In this document: in pieces, positions 12,401 to 23,066 of the stretch | How the letters are laid out: each line of letters starts with the position of its first letter | Numbering within the stretch: position 1 is the first letter of the stretch | Assembly: GCF_964199755.1 (NCBI RefSeq) | Contig: NC_133897.1 | Coordinates: forward strand, 55,066,442 to 55,130,441 | Length of the DNA: 64,000 nucleotides | Origin: Larus michahellis | Taxonomy: Eukaryota > Chordata > Aves > Charadriiformes > Laridae | Direction of reading: 5' to 3' | Made by a program: the position numbers and the translations under genes | The notes under the pieces: generated by a model | Told to the model about the DNA's origin: nothing | Seen by the model: only the letters and a program-made list of their open reading frames with translations | The model's database searches: none

Positions 12401-12820
12401 GAGGAAATACTGGGTGGATGCTGTCCTAGCCAAATCTGAGGTTTGCACGGCGTCTGTTCTGTGAGATGCTGGGTTGCACATCCTGCTGGCCAGAGCAAAC
12501 AGAGCAGCTAATGCACTCTGAGCATCCTTGCTCTATCAGTGTCTGGACCACTCACAGACAGTCTCTCTGCATGATGCTCCTTGTGTAACTATTCTATTCT
12601 ACACCGTTACTGTCCAAATAGCCGTTCTCTGCTTTGATTGCCTTGATGATAGCCACGATCTTAAAAAATAATTATTTATTTTCCCTAAATTAAAAAAAAA
12701 AGAAAAAAAATCATGCTTTAGTGACATCAAGGTTAGAAACTTGTAATACTTACATCCCTCCATGCATAAAGCTCCTGAGTATCGTAGCCTGTTGAAGCCC
12801 ACAAAAATCTGTAAAGGTAA
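9443..12820. other. PDE1C last intron, middle part: no gene seen
   Basis: I see no supported exon or element here. A moderately GC-rich patch at about 10160-10770 has overlapping open frames on both strands, but no splice-site pattern or motif makes any of them credible. The rest is AT-rich unique-looking DNA. Confidence 0.4.
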
Positions 12821-12824
12821 GTAT

Positions 12825-12960
12825 TCTAAATTTTATTCCCATTTAACATGTGGAGAAACTGGGGTAAATGTTATAGTCCAGGCCACACAAGAAGTCAGTG
12901 AGAAGGCTGTGAACAGAAGTCTAGAGTCCTGAGAGAGTGTCTTCTCCCCATCACTTTGAG
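12825..12960 (-). repeat. MIR-like ancient SINE remnant
   Basis: The order 'ttattcccatttaacatgtggagaaactgggg', 'ccaggccacacaagaagtcag' and 'cagaagtctagagtcctga' follows the antisense MIR/CORE-SINE pattern (cccattttacag...gaaactgagg...ggtcacacag..agtcag). It is diverged. The assignment is by eye. Confidence 0.55.
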
Positions 12961-13862
12961 TCACTAAAACCTGAAGAAATTAAATGTCATGGATCCCCTT
13001 TATTAACTCCCGTACAAGGATGATAAACAGCACTGTCAGTGTTCTGGATAAGCCCCCTTAAACCTATTAGCCAAGTCATCTCTGCTGGCAACAACTCCAG
13101 TAAAATTCCAGTTAACAATAAACATTCCCCCATGCTGAGCAATGGAAAATCCAATAACAGTTTGGCTGAATCCATGCTGAGTAGAGAAAATGGAATTAAT
13201 CTGAAAAGTGAATGTGCCTCAAAGAACAGTAACTCACCTGGATATTTTTCAAGCTTTTAATGAATGTCAGTCTAGTCTAGTTGAGAACAGGAAAGATTAT
13301 GACTATGCAGAAATCTGGATGTGTATTTCTAAAGTTTATGAAATCCATATTTTTTTTGTTTCCCAAGACATTTTAGAGTATGATTAATCACTCAGGGAGT
13401 TTTAACAAGTGATAGTGTGACTGTTCTAGCATTTGATGTTAGCTAGCTCACACAGGGGAATCTTTTTCACTTCTTAGGATTCATGCTGAGAGCAATGACT
13501 TCTCTTTTAAAGTGCTTATCATGCTAATTATTGACTTATTACTTGTTTTTTTTGCAAATAATAACTAAGCATAAGACAAATACATTTTGGTCATAGTCTT
13601 GTTTAATTTTTTATTCTACCTATGTAAAGATGTAAGAAAGCAAGACACAGATTCAAATAAACAGAGTCAAGAAGTTGAGAATAGTCAGATTCATATGTAG
13701 CCCATTTGTGACTTTCACAGTGGCCTGTAGTTTACGAGAAAATCATACAAAACCCCTCCGAATCCACCTATTCCTGAATTCTGGGAAACGTGATCTCAAT
13801 CTGAATTTATTGCCTTAAAATGACCTTATTCAGTCATATTTTGAAAACAGTGAAGTGTTTAG

Positions 13863-13880
13863 CTATCTACATGTAGATAG
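13863..13880. repeat. Perfect 18-bp palindrome
   Basis: CTATCTACATGTAGATAG is its own reverse complement over all 18 bases. It lies 461 bp upstream of the PDE1C terminal exon acceptor. No function is known. Confidence 0.9.
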
Positions 13881-14341
13881 GTAAGTATAAAGTTGCTTCT
13901 TCATTTGGACTTTTGACAGTTTCATCTTTTGTCTAAACTGTTGTTTCCTGGCCTTGAGAATGTTCCTTGGGATTCACCTGTGTTGGTGTAGTCTTCTGGG
14001 GTGTCCAGATGAGGGCATGATTTCAAGATAAAGTATTCCGAAGTGCTTAATTGCCCGATATTCAATTTTGGAAATGTCTGTGTTTCATTCTAGAGTTTTA
14101 CATCCATATTTACGATTTATATTTTCACATCATTTTTTTTTCCCCCGAACCTTTCCCTAAGCCTCTGTAACTATCCATTAACCCAAAAGAGTCCTGGCTG
14201 TCAGGCTGAGAAACCCTCCTTTGCACAGACAGGCTGTGCTGAGCGTGATGGACACAGCCTCTGAGGAATTAGTTTCTTGTCCACCAGCGAATGAATGCTA
14301 GGCAATGGTAACCATTGTTGCTCTTCCTTTGTCACCACCAG

Positions 14342-14511
14342 CCATCAAACCCCAGCTGCATCACCTCAGGAGACCCACTCACAGCTCGGGAGACTCTTTC
14401 CCAGCCTTCCACAAGAAATCGGAGGAACATCCAGTGAAATATAAGCTGCTTGACCAGAGGGGAAGGATGAAGAAGATCCAAAATATTTCCCAGAGCTGGA
14501 ATAGGAAATAG
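14342..14511 (+). CDS. PDE1C: PDE1C terminal coding exon (calcium/calmodulin-dependent cyclic-nucleotide phosphodiesterase 1C, long isoform C-terminus)
   Basis: PDE1C hydrolyses cAMP and cGMP and is activated by Ca2+/calmodulin. Only the last exon is in the window. The acceptor is 'cctttgtcaccaccag' ending at 14341. The exon begins with the last two bases of a split codon and encodes 55 more residues before TAG at 14509-14511. The peptide ends KYKLLDQRGRMKKIQNISQS then WNRK. This matches the C-terminus of the long mammalian PDE1C isoform as I recall it, including its length of 55 residues (IKP, RRP, KK-EEHP, LDQR, MKKIQNIS, WNRK). The catalytic HD-type domain and calmodulin-binding region lie upstream, outside the window. 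The exon is convergent with PPP1R17, as in the inverted human arrangement. Nothing is broken in the exon. Confidence 0.93.
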
Positions 14512-14935
14512 CCGAAGAGATAAAGAGACATCTTCTGGAATGACACTCCTCGCAGGGGGACAGAGGACATTGTATAACCATTGCACAGGCCATACTGCAT
14601 TGTACAGCAGCTGCAACTCTAGATAAAAGCAAGTGTATGATTTAGCTAAACAATATAATGGACATTTTGTTAGAAATGTTCTCAATAGCCTTCTTATTAT
14701 TGCAGCATATGCCCACTTAGTACTAAAATGTTGGGCTGTTACCTTAAAAGAAGTAATTGTACGCCACTGTCTCCTGTCGAATTAAGGAAGCCAATGCTTT
14801 CCTAGATTGTTGAGGTCCTTATGGTGACCTTCCGCCTACCACAGGTAAGACAACAACTCCTATTTCAGACAGCATAGGAAAGATTTTTCTTGCCTAGCTG
14901 TACTGAGAATAAATGTTGTAGTGTGATAGGTATTC
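14512..14935 (+). other. PDE1C: Probable PDE1C 3' UTR (extent inferred)
   Basis: The sequence follows the PDE1C stop codon. The first canonical AATAAA downstream is at 14908-14913, followed at once by GU-rich sequence (tgttgtagtgtgatagg), a plausible cleavage context. The end near 14935 is inferred. A second AATAAA at about 15548 could serve a longer form. Confidence 0.4.
14908..14913 (+). promoter_or_regulatory. PDE1C: Candidate poly(A) signal AATAAA for PDE1C
   Basis: This is a canonical hexamer about 400 bp after the stop codon with a GU-rich downstream element. No transcript evidence is available. Confidence 0.4.
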
Positions 14936-15239
14936 GGGAGGCTGGAATACAGAGAGTCCTCTCGTTTCACTCATTGGAAAAAGAAGACATAGCACAGCGT
15001 GAAAATTGTGCTTTGCACAAACTCTGCTGAATGTTAAATAACACTGATTGTCTTTCTTTTTAGTTGAGTTTGATCCAATGTGTTCTTTTAGTGCACAGTG
15101 TCCCATGGGCCTGAGTCTTATGGATGAGTATCCCCTCCCGGCCCCAAAAAAGTTCCTCTTGTTCCCAGATTTTACACTGTGAGAAACAGTGGTGAATAAC
15201 TCTCTGCCCTCTTTCTCCAGGCCCCTCATGATTTACATA

Positions 15240-16160
15240 TCACCTCAGCTCTCCCTTTTCAGGCCAGTGAACTCTGTCCTGTTTGTACTCTCCTCACAAG
15301 TAAACCTACTCTACTTTTTATCTTCGTTGCTGCTCTTTTCTGTATCTTTTATCTTTTAACCTCCTTTTGAAAGGAGAGGATGAACACTGCATACAGTACT
15401 CGAGATGCAGGTATATCAGAGGTTTATAAAACAGTGTAATGTTTCATCTGTTTCATCTTCCATACCTTTCTGAATAGTTTTTAAAGTTGTACTTTCCTTT
15501 TTGAACCTCCTTGGGCACTGAGTAGTAGTTTCTGTAGAATTATTTGTAATAAATCCTAATTAATTGATAGCTCAAACACACATATGGAGGTGGGGAGTTG
15601 GGGTTGCCTCTCCCCATATACATTGTTCTGTACTTATCAATACTGAATTGGTGGTTTTGCCAGTTACACTGAAGTAAGCTGCTGCTGCTTCTCCTTCCTC
15701 TTCTTCTTCCTCTTCTTCATCTCCTCCTCCTCCTCCTCCTTCTTCTTTCTTCTTCTTCTTCTTCTTCTTCTTCTTCTTCTTCTTCTTCTTCTTCTTCTTC
15801 TTCTTCTTCTTCTTCTTCTCCTTCTTCTTCTTCTTCTTCTTCTCCATCTTCTTTTTTAACCTTAAATTATTCATTTCTGTTCCCTGCTTATTTTCTTCTT
15901 TCACCTACACCTTCTCCAAATCACATCTTCTGGATAAGCATGTTGAATAGTGGAGAGGACAATCCTCCTTTACTATCAATGCTGAGCATTTCATCCATGC
16001 TTTTTTTTCTCTTTCCCCCATTGTTAACTAGTTATTTACACATCTTAAGATCATATGTTACAAACTTCTTTCAGTCCATGACACCTCAGTAGCTTTGACA
16101 GCAGGACCTTGTCAAAATGGAGAACTACAAACCATTACTGCCTCCTCCGAGGAAGTCTCA
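15240..16160 (-). mobile_element. Ancient antisense CR1/L3-type LINE, interrupted by a microsatellite
   Basis: Read on the plus strand, phrases in the right order mark the antisense 3' part of an old CR1-clade reverse transcriptase: 'cactgcatacagtactcgagatgcagg', 'tacttatcaatactgaatt', 'ggataagcatgttgaatagtggagagga', 'ttaactagttatttacacatc' and 'ggaccttgtcaaaatgga'. These correspond to familiar L3/CR1 antisense text (gcatgcagtattcaagatgtgg, tttatcaacattgaatt, gttgaataggactgg, ggaccttgtcaaaggc). It is strongly diverged and is split by the (CTT)n array at 15680-15852. The limits are approximate. Confidence 0.65.
15680..15852 (+). repeat. (CTT)n / (TTCTTC)n pyrimidine microsatellite
   Basis: A pyrimidine tract starts with mixed CTTCCTC/CTCCTC triplets and becomes an almost pure TTC array (about 15742-15842). 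Antisense it reads as a poly-Lys/Glu frame, which is not a protein. It lies inside the ancient CR1 copy, so it expanded after that insertion. Confidence 0.95.
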
Positions 16161-16259
16161 AAGATTTGTGAGGCAAAATTTCTTCTATAAAAACTAGACT
16201 GACCCCTCTCTGTTATTCTATTATTTATTTATATTTTCTAAAACTTCACTCACTGTGAA

Positions 16260-17310
16260 GCCGCATTCTGTTACACGCTACAGGTTTGTAACTATGTCCA
16301 ACATCAAAACTGTGCCGGCCGGTGGATGTAGCGCTGCTGTGTGACCGTCACATTAAAATCATGGCTGGTTGTTGCATGACAAGACCAGGGGAGGACGGGG
16401 GGTGTTTCCAGTGTCACGGCTGCCCCCCGCTCCCTTAGAGAGAGATCACTCGCCCTTAGGTCTGTCAGCTTTCCACAGTGTTTTGCTGGGCATCCCCACT
16501 GCCCGAGTGCTCTGAGGTCACCTTGTTTCAGTTATTTTCATCTCTTTTACCCCATGCTTCATGTTTGTGGCGTTGACCTTCACCACCATCAGAACTTGTG
16601 ACTCCAGCAGCCGGGCTGGGTCACTGCCTAAACCAAATGCAGGAATGCACTTTAAGAGGAATGCACTTTAAAGCCTGCTGCTTACGGAAAGTGATTTATC
16701 TCTAGGAATTCCCCGAGAACTGTATTTTGCTTGTAGAATACCCTGAAGGATTGTGCACAAATAGGCTGTATAGAAATGCAAAATTATACTATCCTTCCAA
16801 ACACATTTTCTGTCTGTGTCATTTCCTTCCTTTTAGGACACCTTTAGTTAACGCTTTACCTAACAGAGGCCTACCTGACTGCTCTCTGGACAAGTGGACA
16901 GCACTGGGTCCCTTGCAGAAGTTGAAAGGGGAACCTCTTTTTTTTGCCTTTCATTATTACTGACTATTTATTTGGGTTATTGTTTTTGTGTCACTAGCAT
17001 CTCACAAAGGGAGTGATTTTTGTCTTTGTTCTTGTTTGTGTTTGGTCCACACTCTCTCCTGTGCCATGAAGCTGAGATAAGTTGCCGTCTTGAATTTACT
17101 GCTATGTGGTCAAGGCACAAGGAAATGAAATGACCTACCTGAGATGTCATGGGGAGTTTATATGGCTCCTACAAATTTAATACGGTTCTGATCAGGTTCG
17201 TCTTTGCTCTCTCTTTTCTCCAGACAAGTCCATCCTGTGCCAAGTTGCTGTCTATTAGAGCCCTTTCTAGAAAGTGTTCACCCAAGTGGTTTAGAGAGTT
17301 TTTATTTTTT
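16260..17310. other. Intergenic, no gene seen
   Basis: This is unique-looking sequence between the PDE1C 3' end and a CR1 fragment. I see no exon, hairpin or repeat that I can support. 'gaatgcactttaa' occurs twice in tandem near 16641-16672. Confidence 0.4.
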
Positions 17311-17311
17311 A

Positions 17312-17424
17312 TTTGAGCAGCCTGGTCTAGTGGGAGGTGTCCCTGCCCATGGCAGGGGGGTTAGAACTAGATGATCTTTAAGGTCCTTTTCTAACCTGAA
17401 CCGTTCTGTGATTCTATGATTCTC
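17312..17424 (+). mobile_element. CR1 LINE 3' UTR fragment with 8-bp tail
   Basis: 'cctggtctagtgggaggtgtccctgcccatggcaggggggtt' is followed by 'agaactagatgatctttaaggtcc' and the CR1 tail ATTCTGTG-ATTCTATG-ATTCT. It is a short 5'-truncated copy. The same 3' UTR type recurs at 55140-55222. Confidence 0.92.
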
Positions 17425-18530
17425 TTTTTCTTGGAGCTGGGGAAGGTGAAGAATGCCAGCAGATACTCATTGGTATTGGAAAGATATCTCAGGATGTCTC
17501 TTCCCTCTTCGAAAGCCTGGGTATTTTGGCATAAATGAAATACTGCCAAGTGGGGGGGAGAGGATATTTGTGCAAACTGCTCCCTGTAAATATTGGGTGC
17601 TTCACAAAAATAATTCGTAAGCAAAACTAGTTGTGCTGATGGCATCCAGCCTGATGCGCGGAGCTGTGTGGTGGAGTGGATGAGCTCATCCTCTCAGTCC
17701 AACCCTGACATCTAGTGTACACCAAAGGGAAATTTTCCAAGTGTAAAGTTTAAAAATGAAATCTGTGTTATATGGGGGAGGTCTGGCTTTGCGATGCTCT
17801 CGACCTTTTTCTGCATTGATGATTTGATGATAACCACTTGCTGCAAGCATAGAAATAAGTCTGAGTAATCTGTCCTTATTGGGAAGTCTTGTGATCTCAA
17901 ACTTATGATGCCATTTAGACTTGTTATGAATTACTCATTGCAACTGTCAATGCTTGCAAATGTAGCCTTTTTTCTGTTTGTCCATTTGTGAATTGAATTT
18001 TTGGTCGCTTTGCCACAGCAAGAAAGTTTGGTGCTCTGTTTTTTGAGAGGGACTTAAAAATCTGAATGTAAAAAAAAATAAAAATGCCTGAGTGAGGCAT
18101 AGAGAGACTCTCAAGTATTCATTATGTATATTTTGGGTATTGTATATCTACACAAACAGGGATTGGAAAGGAAAATTGTCTCCAACGTCCTCAAGGGCAG
18201 CCAGAGCAGAGATGGAGGAGGAGGGAGGAGGAGTTGTGGCTCAGCAGCTTAAATGGGCCTTTCCAATTCTTTAGGTTGTGAGGTGGACAGCTGGGTTTGT
18301 GAAGCAAATTTGGTTCTTGACTAGCCACGTCCCCACCTCCTTTCTCCTTCTTATTGAGGTCTGTTGTTCGCTTCTGTTGCTCAGAGGTTTGTCCAGCACA
18401 AGTCCTTCCGGCTGATCGGTCACTATCCTTTTGCATGTACTCCTCCCTTTAACCCAGACTTCCCCTGATCTCTCACAGACCTGCTAAGCATCGCTGAGCA
18501 GCTCCCTTGGTATGGATCCTGGGCTATAGT
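17425..18530. other. Intergenic, no gene seen
   Basis: There is no supported exon or element. A purine-rich patch (ggaggaggagggaggaggag) lies near 18212-18235. Confidence 0.35.
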
Positions 18531-18872
18531 CACAGAATTGCTGAGGCTGGATGGCACCTCTGGAGTTGGCCAATCCAAATAGGGTCCACTGGAGCAGGTT
18601 ACTCAGGGCTGTGTCCTGTCTGGTTTTGAAAATCTCCAAGGATGGAGTCTCCAGCAATCTTTCTGGGCTATCTGTGCCAGTGCTCAGTAGTAAAAACATG
18701 TTTTCCTACTTGTAAGTGGCATTTCATGTATTTCAGTTTGTACCCACTATATCTTGTCCTGTCAGTGGGTACCACTGGGAAGAGCCCGGGTCCCTTTTCT
18801 TTACTCCCTCCCATAAGACATTTATGTACATTGATAAGATCCCTTTAAGCTTTCTCTTCTTCAGCCTAAACA
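18531..18872 (-). mobile_element. CR1 LINE fragment, antisense
   Basis: On the plus strand it starts with the reversed tail 'cacagaattgctgaggctgg', continues through 'ggagcaggttactcagggctgtgtcc', 'aatctccaaggatggagtctcc' and 'tatcttgtcctgtcagtgggtacc', and ends 'tttctcttcttcagcctaaacag'. This is the standard antisense order of an avian CR1 3' end. It is moderately old, with scattered substitutions. Confidence 0.9.
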
Positions 18873-20055
18873 GAATACAGAAAACCAAACCTGGGATACG
18901 TATAACTTTGTTTAAGCTTTGTTTAACTTTGATTAAGCTTCCCTTCGTAGCTCCTGGTTCTGACAGACTGACATGGGTTCCTCCTGCAGGACCAGGAGCC
19001 ACTATCATGGAGTAGAAACTAGCTTTTAATGTTCACTCTTTCTATTTGTAGAACTACATTTCCAGAATACTGGTATTTCTGTTCACACCACCTCAGTCTA
19101 AGAGGCTCATGGCTTTTGGGGGGATGCAAGGAACAGAATAATATGTGTTTATGAATGTATCTAAATACAAGTGAGAAGGCAAAATTTCTAGTGTGCTTCA
19201 CTGGTGTACACTTTTGATTTTCACTTGTAGATGCACTTGCTGGGCAGTCCCTCTGCATACGAGAACACTGTAAGGTCACGCATACAAAATGTAATCTCGA
19301 AAGGTGGGAATAGCATAGGAGGTGCAGGGAGATAATCTGTTACAATGTCTAAACGCATCTATTAATTTAAGTGGTCAAAGCACTGTACGATTATCAATTT
19401 ATTAACCAGTAAGACAAAATTTCAACCAGGCAAAATTTCAATGTAAGTATTGCTAAACTCAATGCATACAAATGCTGTTTTATCCGCGGCTATAGTGTGA
19501 GTTAGGGATAGCATCATGAATGTTGCTTTGGATTTGTTTCTGCTTCAGTTCAGCCGAGCAAATCACTTAAACTATGGATCTCATGTTTAGCACTACAAAA
19601 ATGCTCAATATATCCTCTTCAGATAGGGGATGGCCTTCCTGGAATCAGTTGAAAGTTGCTAAAGTGCACGGCCACCCCTTTATCCCAATTCTAGTGTAAA
19701 TGGAGACCTGTCCCTTCATTTCTAGGTAGAGGTTAATTGAGAATTCGCCCCCAAAATATTAGCCATTAACAGCCTCCTGACTGCAGTCAGTCTTTTATTC
19801 ACTGACTGAAGCACTTCATCCTCCCCGCGGACTCGGACTGGTTGTCCCGCCCAGTGCAAACCTCTGCGGTGAGATGCTGTTCCAGCTAAATATCTGAGGG
19901 GCAAGCCGGCCCCTACGGCCCTAAAGCAGCCACTGCCTGTGTGCAGACGATGAAAGAGACTTCAGTCTGGAGCATCGCAAGCCTAAATATGCTTATGGAA
20001 AGGCTTAGCCTGTTTCTGCGCTTTCCCTTCCCTTCCGTTTTTGCTGTAATGCCCG
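18873..20055. other. Intergenic, no gene seen
   Basis: I see no supported gene or mobile element in this AT-rich stretch between two CR1 copies. Confidence 0.35.
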
Positions 20056-20505
20056 TGGGCAAGATGATGAGGGGACTGGAACACCTCTCATGAAGAAAGG
20101 TTGAGGGATTTGGGTCTTTTCAGTCTGGAAAAAAGACGACGGAGAGGGGATCTTATCAACACTTATAAATACTTAAAGGGTGGATGTCAGGAGGATGGGG
20201 CCAGGCTCTTTTCAGTGGTGCCCAGCGACAGGACAAGAGGTAAGGGGCACAAACTTGAACATAGGAAGTTCCACCTAAACATGAGGAGGAACTTCCTTAC
20301 TTTGAGGGTGGCAGAGCACTGGAACAGGCTGCCCAGAGAGGTGGTGGAGTCTCTGTCTCTGGAGATATTCAAAACCCGCCTGGACGCGTTCCTGTGCAAC
20401 CTGCTCTAGGTGACCCTGCTGTGGCAGGGGGTTGGACTAGGTGATCTCCAGAGGTCTCTTCCAACCCCTACCATTCTGTGATCATTCTGTGATTCTGTGA
20501 CCTTT
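20056..20505 (+). mobile_element. CR1 LINE 3' fragment, well preserved
   Basis: The copy is about 450 bp. It contains the end of the reverse transcriptase ORF: 'gatttgggtcttttcagtctgg', 'cttatcaacacttataaatac', 'aggacaagaggtaaggggcac', 'tggaacaggctgcccagagagg' and 'ctggacgcgttcctgtgcaac'. It then has the 3' UTR ('ggggttggactaggtgatctcc...cttccaacccctaccattctgtg') and a direct repeat tail of ATTCTGTG/ATCATTCTGTG units. A frame of about 100 codons is still open across 20101-20409, so it is one of the younger copies in the window. It is 5'-truncated and cannot move by itself. Confidence 0.95.
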
Positions 20506-21585
20506 GGGGGACACTGGGTACAAAAGCATTTCTGCCCCAGAACACACCAGCTCCAGCCATTTGCCTGGGAGAGCAATCTCTGCAGTTTTAGCACTCGCTG
20601 GTCTTAAAGGGAGAGTTCAGAGACTGACTGACATAGACCACATTCATGGCATTGGACAGTCCACACACGATTCTGCAACACCTAAAGGCTTTGTTTTGGG
20701 GCAAGGGGCAGCGTTTATCTGATTTGAAAAAAATGGTATCTTACTCCTAAATAAAGTAACATTTAACACTTTCACTGGGTGCAATGAGGCAGGTGAAGGC
20801 TTTGAGAAACGATTCATCACACTGCTTCCCAGGAACATTGCAAAACCTCCTATTTACTTAATTGACCAAGTGAAAAATGACTTTTTAGTTGCTCGTGTTG
20901 CTCCTGGGTGGAAAAACAGTAAATACTGAATTACCACGCTATGAATATGCAATTTTAAATGAACTGCAGCAAATGATGGATGTCGCGGCATTTTTATGGC
21001 TGGGCTTCAAGTTGATCTATACAGGGATGGTAAATTAGGCTGCTGTGCCGTCAGAGGTGTCACTGGGACTGTAACTCCTCTTTGGCGAAGAACATATAGT
21101 GCTAGGCTTAAAGGGTGCTCCTTTTTCTCATATTAAGCTGGGTCAGCATTCCCCAGGCTTGGAAACGAATCCTCTTTAGAGCAGTGAAGTCAGCTGCATC
21201 CTGTTTGTGCTCCTTCCTTGTGCTGTTAAAGGGCCTTCATGTCTGAAGATGTGCATTTTCATAGCTAATCCGTTGCTGATGGTCATTTGAATCTTTTCAG
21301 GACTCCACACTCTCACTCTTGCTGTATTGTGCACTGACAATATTCACCATCTTCACTGGTAAAGCCATCTCAGATTGCACGTATTTCTTGTCACGTACTT
21401 GCTGTGACATAGTTTACTGTGTACCTTACATGAGTGTTGTTATATGAACTATTGGTTGATTATATTTTAAATATTATCTCATCTCACTGATAGATTAACA
21501 GGATTAAAAAAAAAGTACACCTCCTAGGTGTCAGGCATCCCATTAATAATATAGCTGGCCTCTTGTACACTTTAATTCACGATTA

Positions 21586-21591
21586 TTTATT
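21586..21591 (-). promoter_or_regulatory. PPP1R17: Candidate poly(A) signal for PPP1R17
   Basis: TTTATT on the plus strand is AATAAA on the minus strand. It is the first canonical hexamer found downstream of the PPP1R17 stop. The 1.4-kb distance makes it only a candidate. Confidence 0.25.
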
Positions 21592-22193
21592 ATAAGCTTG
21601 TTGATTACATCTTGAAGCTGGATATCTGCGAATCGACTGCGTTGTCATGAAAGATGCTGGGTCAGTCACTGTGGCAAATGAAGTCCAAACTAGTGTGCTC
21701 CTCAGCTGTCTGCCTAAGGGTCTTAGTTAAAAAGATAACTAAATTCAACCTGCCAGGCTAAATAATCTTTAACCCCTCTGCTGAGGTCCTAAGGGTCCAG
21801 CCGGCAGCACTGCTCCATCTAGCGCATGGAGCTATTAAGGTAAGCACAAAACTACCCAGTTCTACCTATTTTGTATAATATTCTACAAGTACCTGTCTCT
21901 GTACAAATGCCGAAGGCTGTAGCTGGCTGTGGAAACAATTCTTGGCTGAATCAATGAGGTAAACTATTAAAAAGAAAAATAAAAGCATGGTGCTGTCCCA
22001 CCTTTCAGTATGCGTATGCCATGGAGTAATGCTATTCCTTTCACTCAGTTTTTACCCCCCGCCTTGTGATTTTTGATCTTGGCAGACCCTCCTAACTGAC
22101 AACCTAGGAATCCGTTTAAAAAGCAGATGACAAAAGAAAAAATATGGTGTAGAAGGATCAACTCTCCAACTAGTTTGTCTTTCACCAACCCAG

Positions 22194-22233
22194 GAATAAA
22201 ACCTTTGAAAGAGAAAAAAAAAAAAAAAAAAAA
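22194..22233 (+). repeat. AATAAA plus poly(A) run
   Basis: AATAAA at 22194 is followed 14 nt later by a run of about 20 A. This is the layout of a reverse-transcribed poly(A) tail, but it could also be a simple A-rich repeat. No parent gene is recognisable upstream. Confidence 0.4.
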
Positions 22234-22986
22234 ATCCATGGTCTACCCTGGTGCAACAGGCAGGCGCTGCACTTCCCGTATGCGTCTCTTCTCTGTGTCT
22301 CTGCCCTCCGTTCCCTTTGACGTGTCAGCGTTGGCAGCCCTTAGCTGTAAGTTTTTGTACTGCAGTAAATCTACCTTTTTTTCTCCTCACAAATACAAGT
22401 CATGAGCAGATAAGGCAGAGGAAGTGCTTGCTTTGCATTTCAGGGACTCTTGGAGTTGATTCCTGCCCTCCCACTCTCTCCATCTATCCCACGTGGGAAT
22501 TTGCACCGTGGTCAGTGTTATTCCAGCAGAGGAAAGCTGGACGAATGAGGTGAACCGTCAGGAGAAAAATGCAATTTGAATCATCGGTTGATGTTTTACG
22601 GCCTTGTGCTACCAACCGCTCTGGTATCTAGTGCCAGGTACAGCACATTGGTGGTGTCCTTTGTGTTAACCCTTCTCACCACGCTGCGCAAAGCTAGATC
22701 TGGTCTGAGGTGGATTCCTCAGTGACAAAGATCCTGGAAAGCTGCTTTTAGTAAGACAAGCGAATCCTTCCAACTCCGCATGTAAGTGAAATTTCTGTCG
22801 TCGTCTCCTATGATGCTTGCTGGGATTTTATGAGATGCAGATAAGCACTTGAAGAGACTTTAAATTCAAGTGCATGCTTGAGAAAATTATTATTTATAAA
22901 AATGAAAGGCCTGTTTTTCCTATGTGCTGCCACTTTGAATGACCCAGAATTATTTACACTGCATTATTGGAAATATCACTGTAATC

Positions 22987-23066
22987 TTAACTGGGGATTG
23001 TGTCTCCATCCTTTTCTTCATCTTCCATAATCACTGTTTGCTTTTCTTCTGTAAGCAGCTTAGTGC
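22987..23066 (-). CDS. PPP1R17: PPP1R17 last coding exon
   Basis: It is 6.9 kb downstream of exon 3. The acceptor is 'cctgctgtttttaag' before 23066. The coding part is 80 nt: two bases finish a Gly codon, then [20 protein letters not shown] and DTIPS, then TAA at 22989-22987. The LL-E-E...I-ED-EKDGD pattern matches the mammalian C-terminus. The last residues differ from the mammalian ending as I remember it. The phase match with exon 3 is exact. Confidence 0.92.

Larger units (their letters stand above)
20506..22986. other. Intergenic and inferred PPP1R17 3' UTR region
   Basis: This stretch lies downstream of the PPP1R17 stop (22987) on the minus strand, so some of it should be its 3' UTR. 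The nearest canonical minus-strand AATAAA that I see is TTTATT on the plus strand at 21586-21591, about 1.4 kb beyond the stop. A plus-strand AATAAA (22194) followed closely by A21 may be a small retrocopy (see findings). Confidence 0.35.

Noticed and set aside
15572-15904. Minus-strand poly-Lys/Glu frame of 110 codons
   Set aside because: It is a translation of the (CTT)n array within an old CR1.
20101-20409. 102-codon plus-strand frame
   Set aside because: It is the end of a truncated CR1 reverse transcriptase ORF, annotated as a mobile element and not as a gene.
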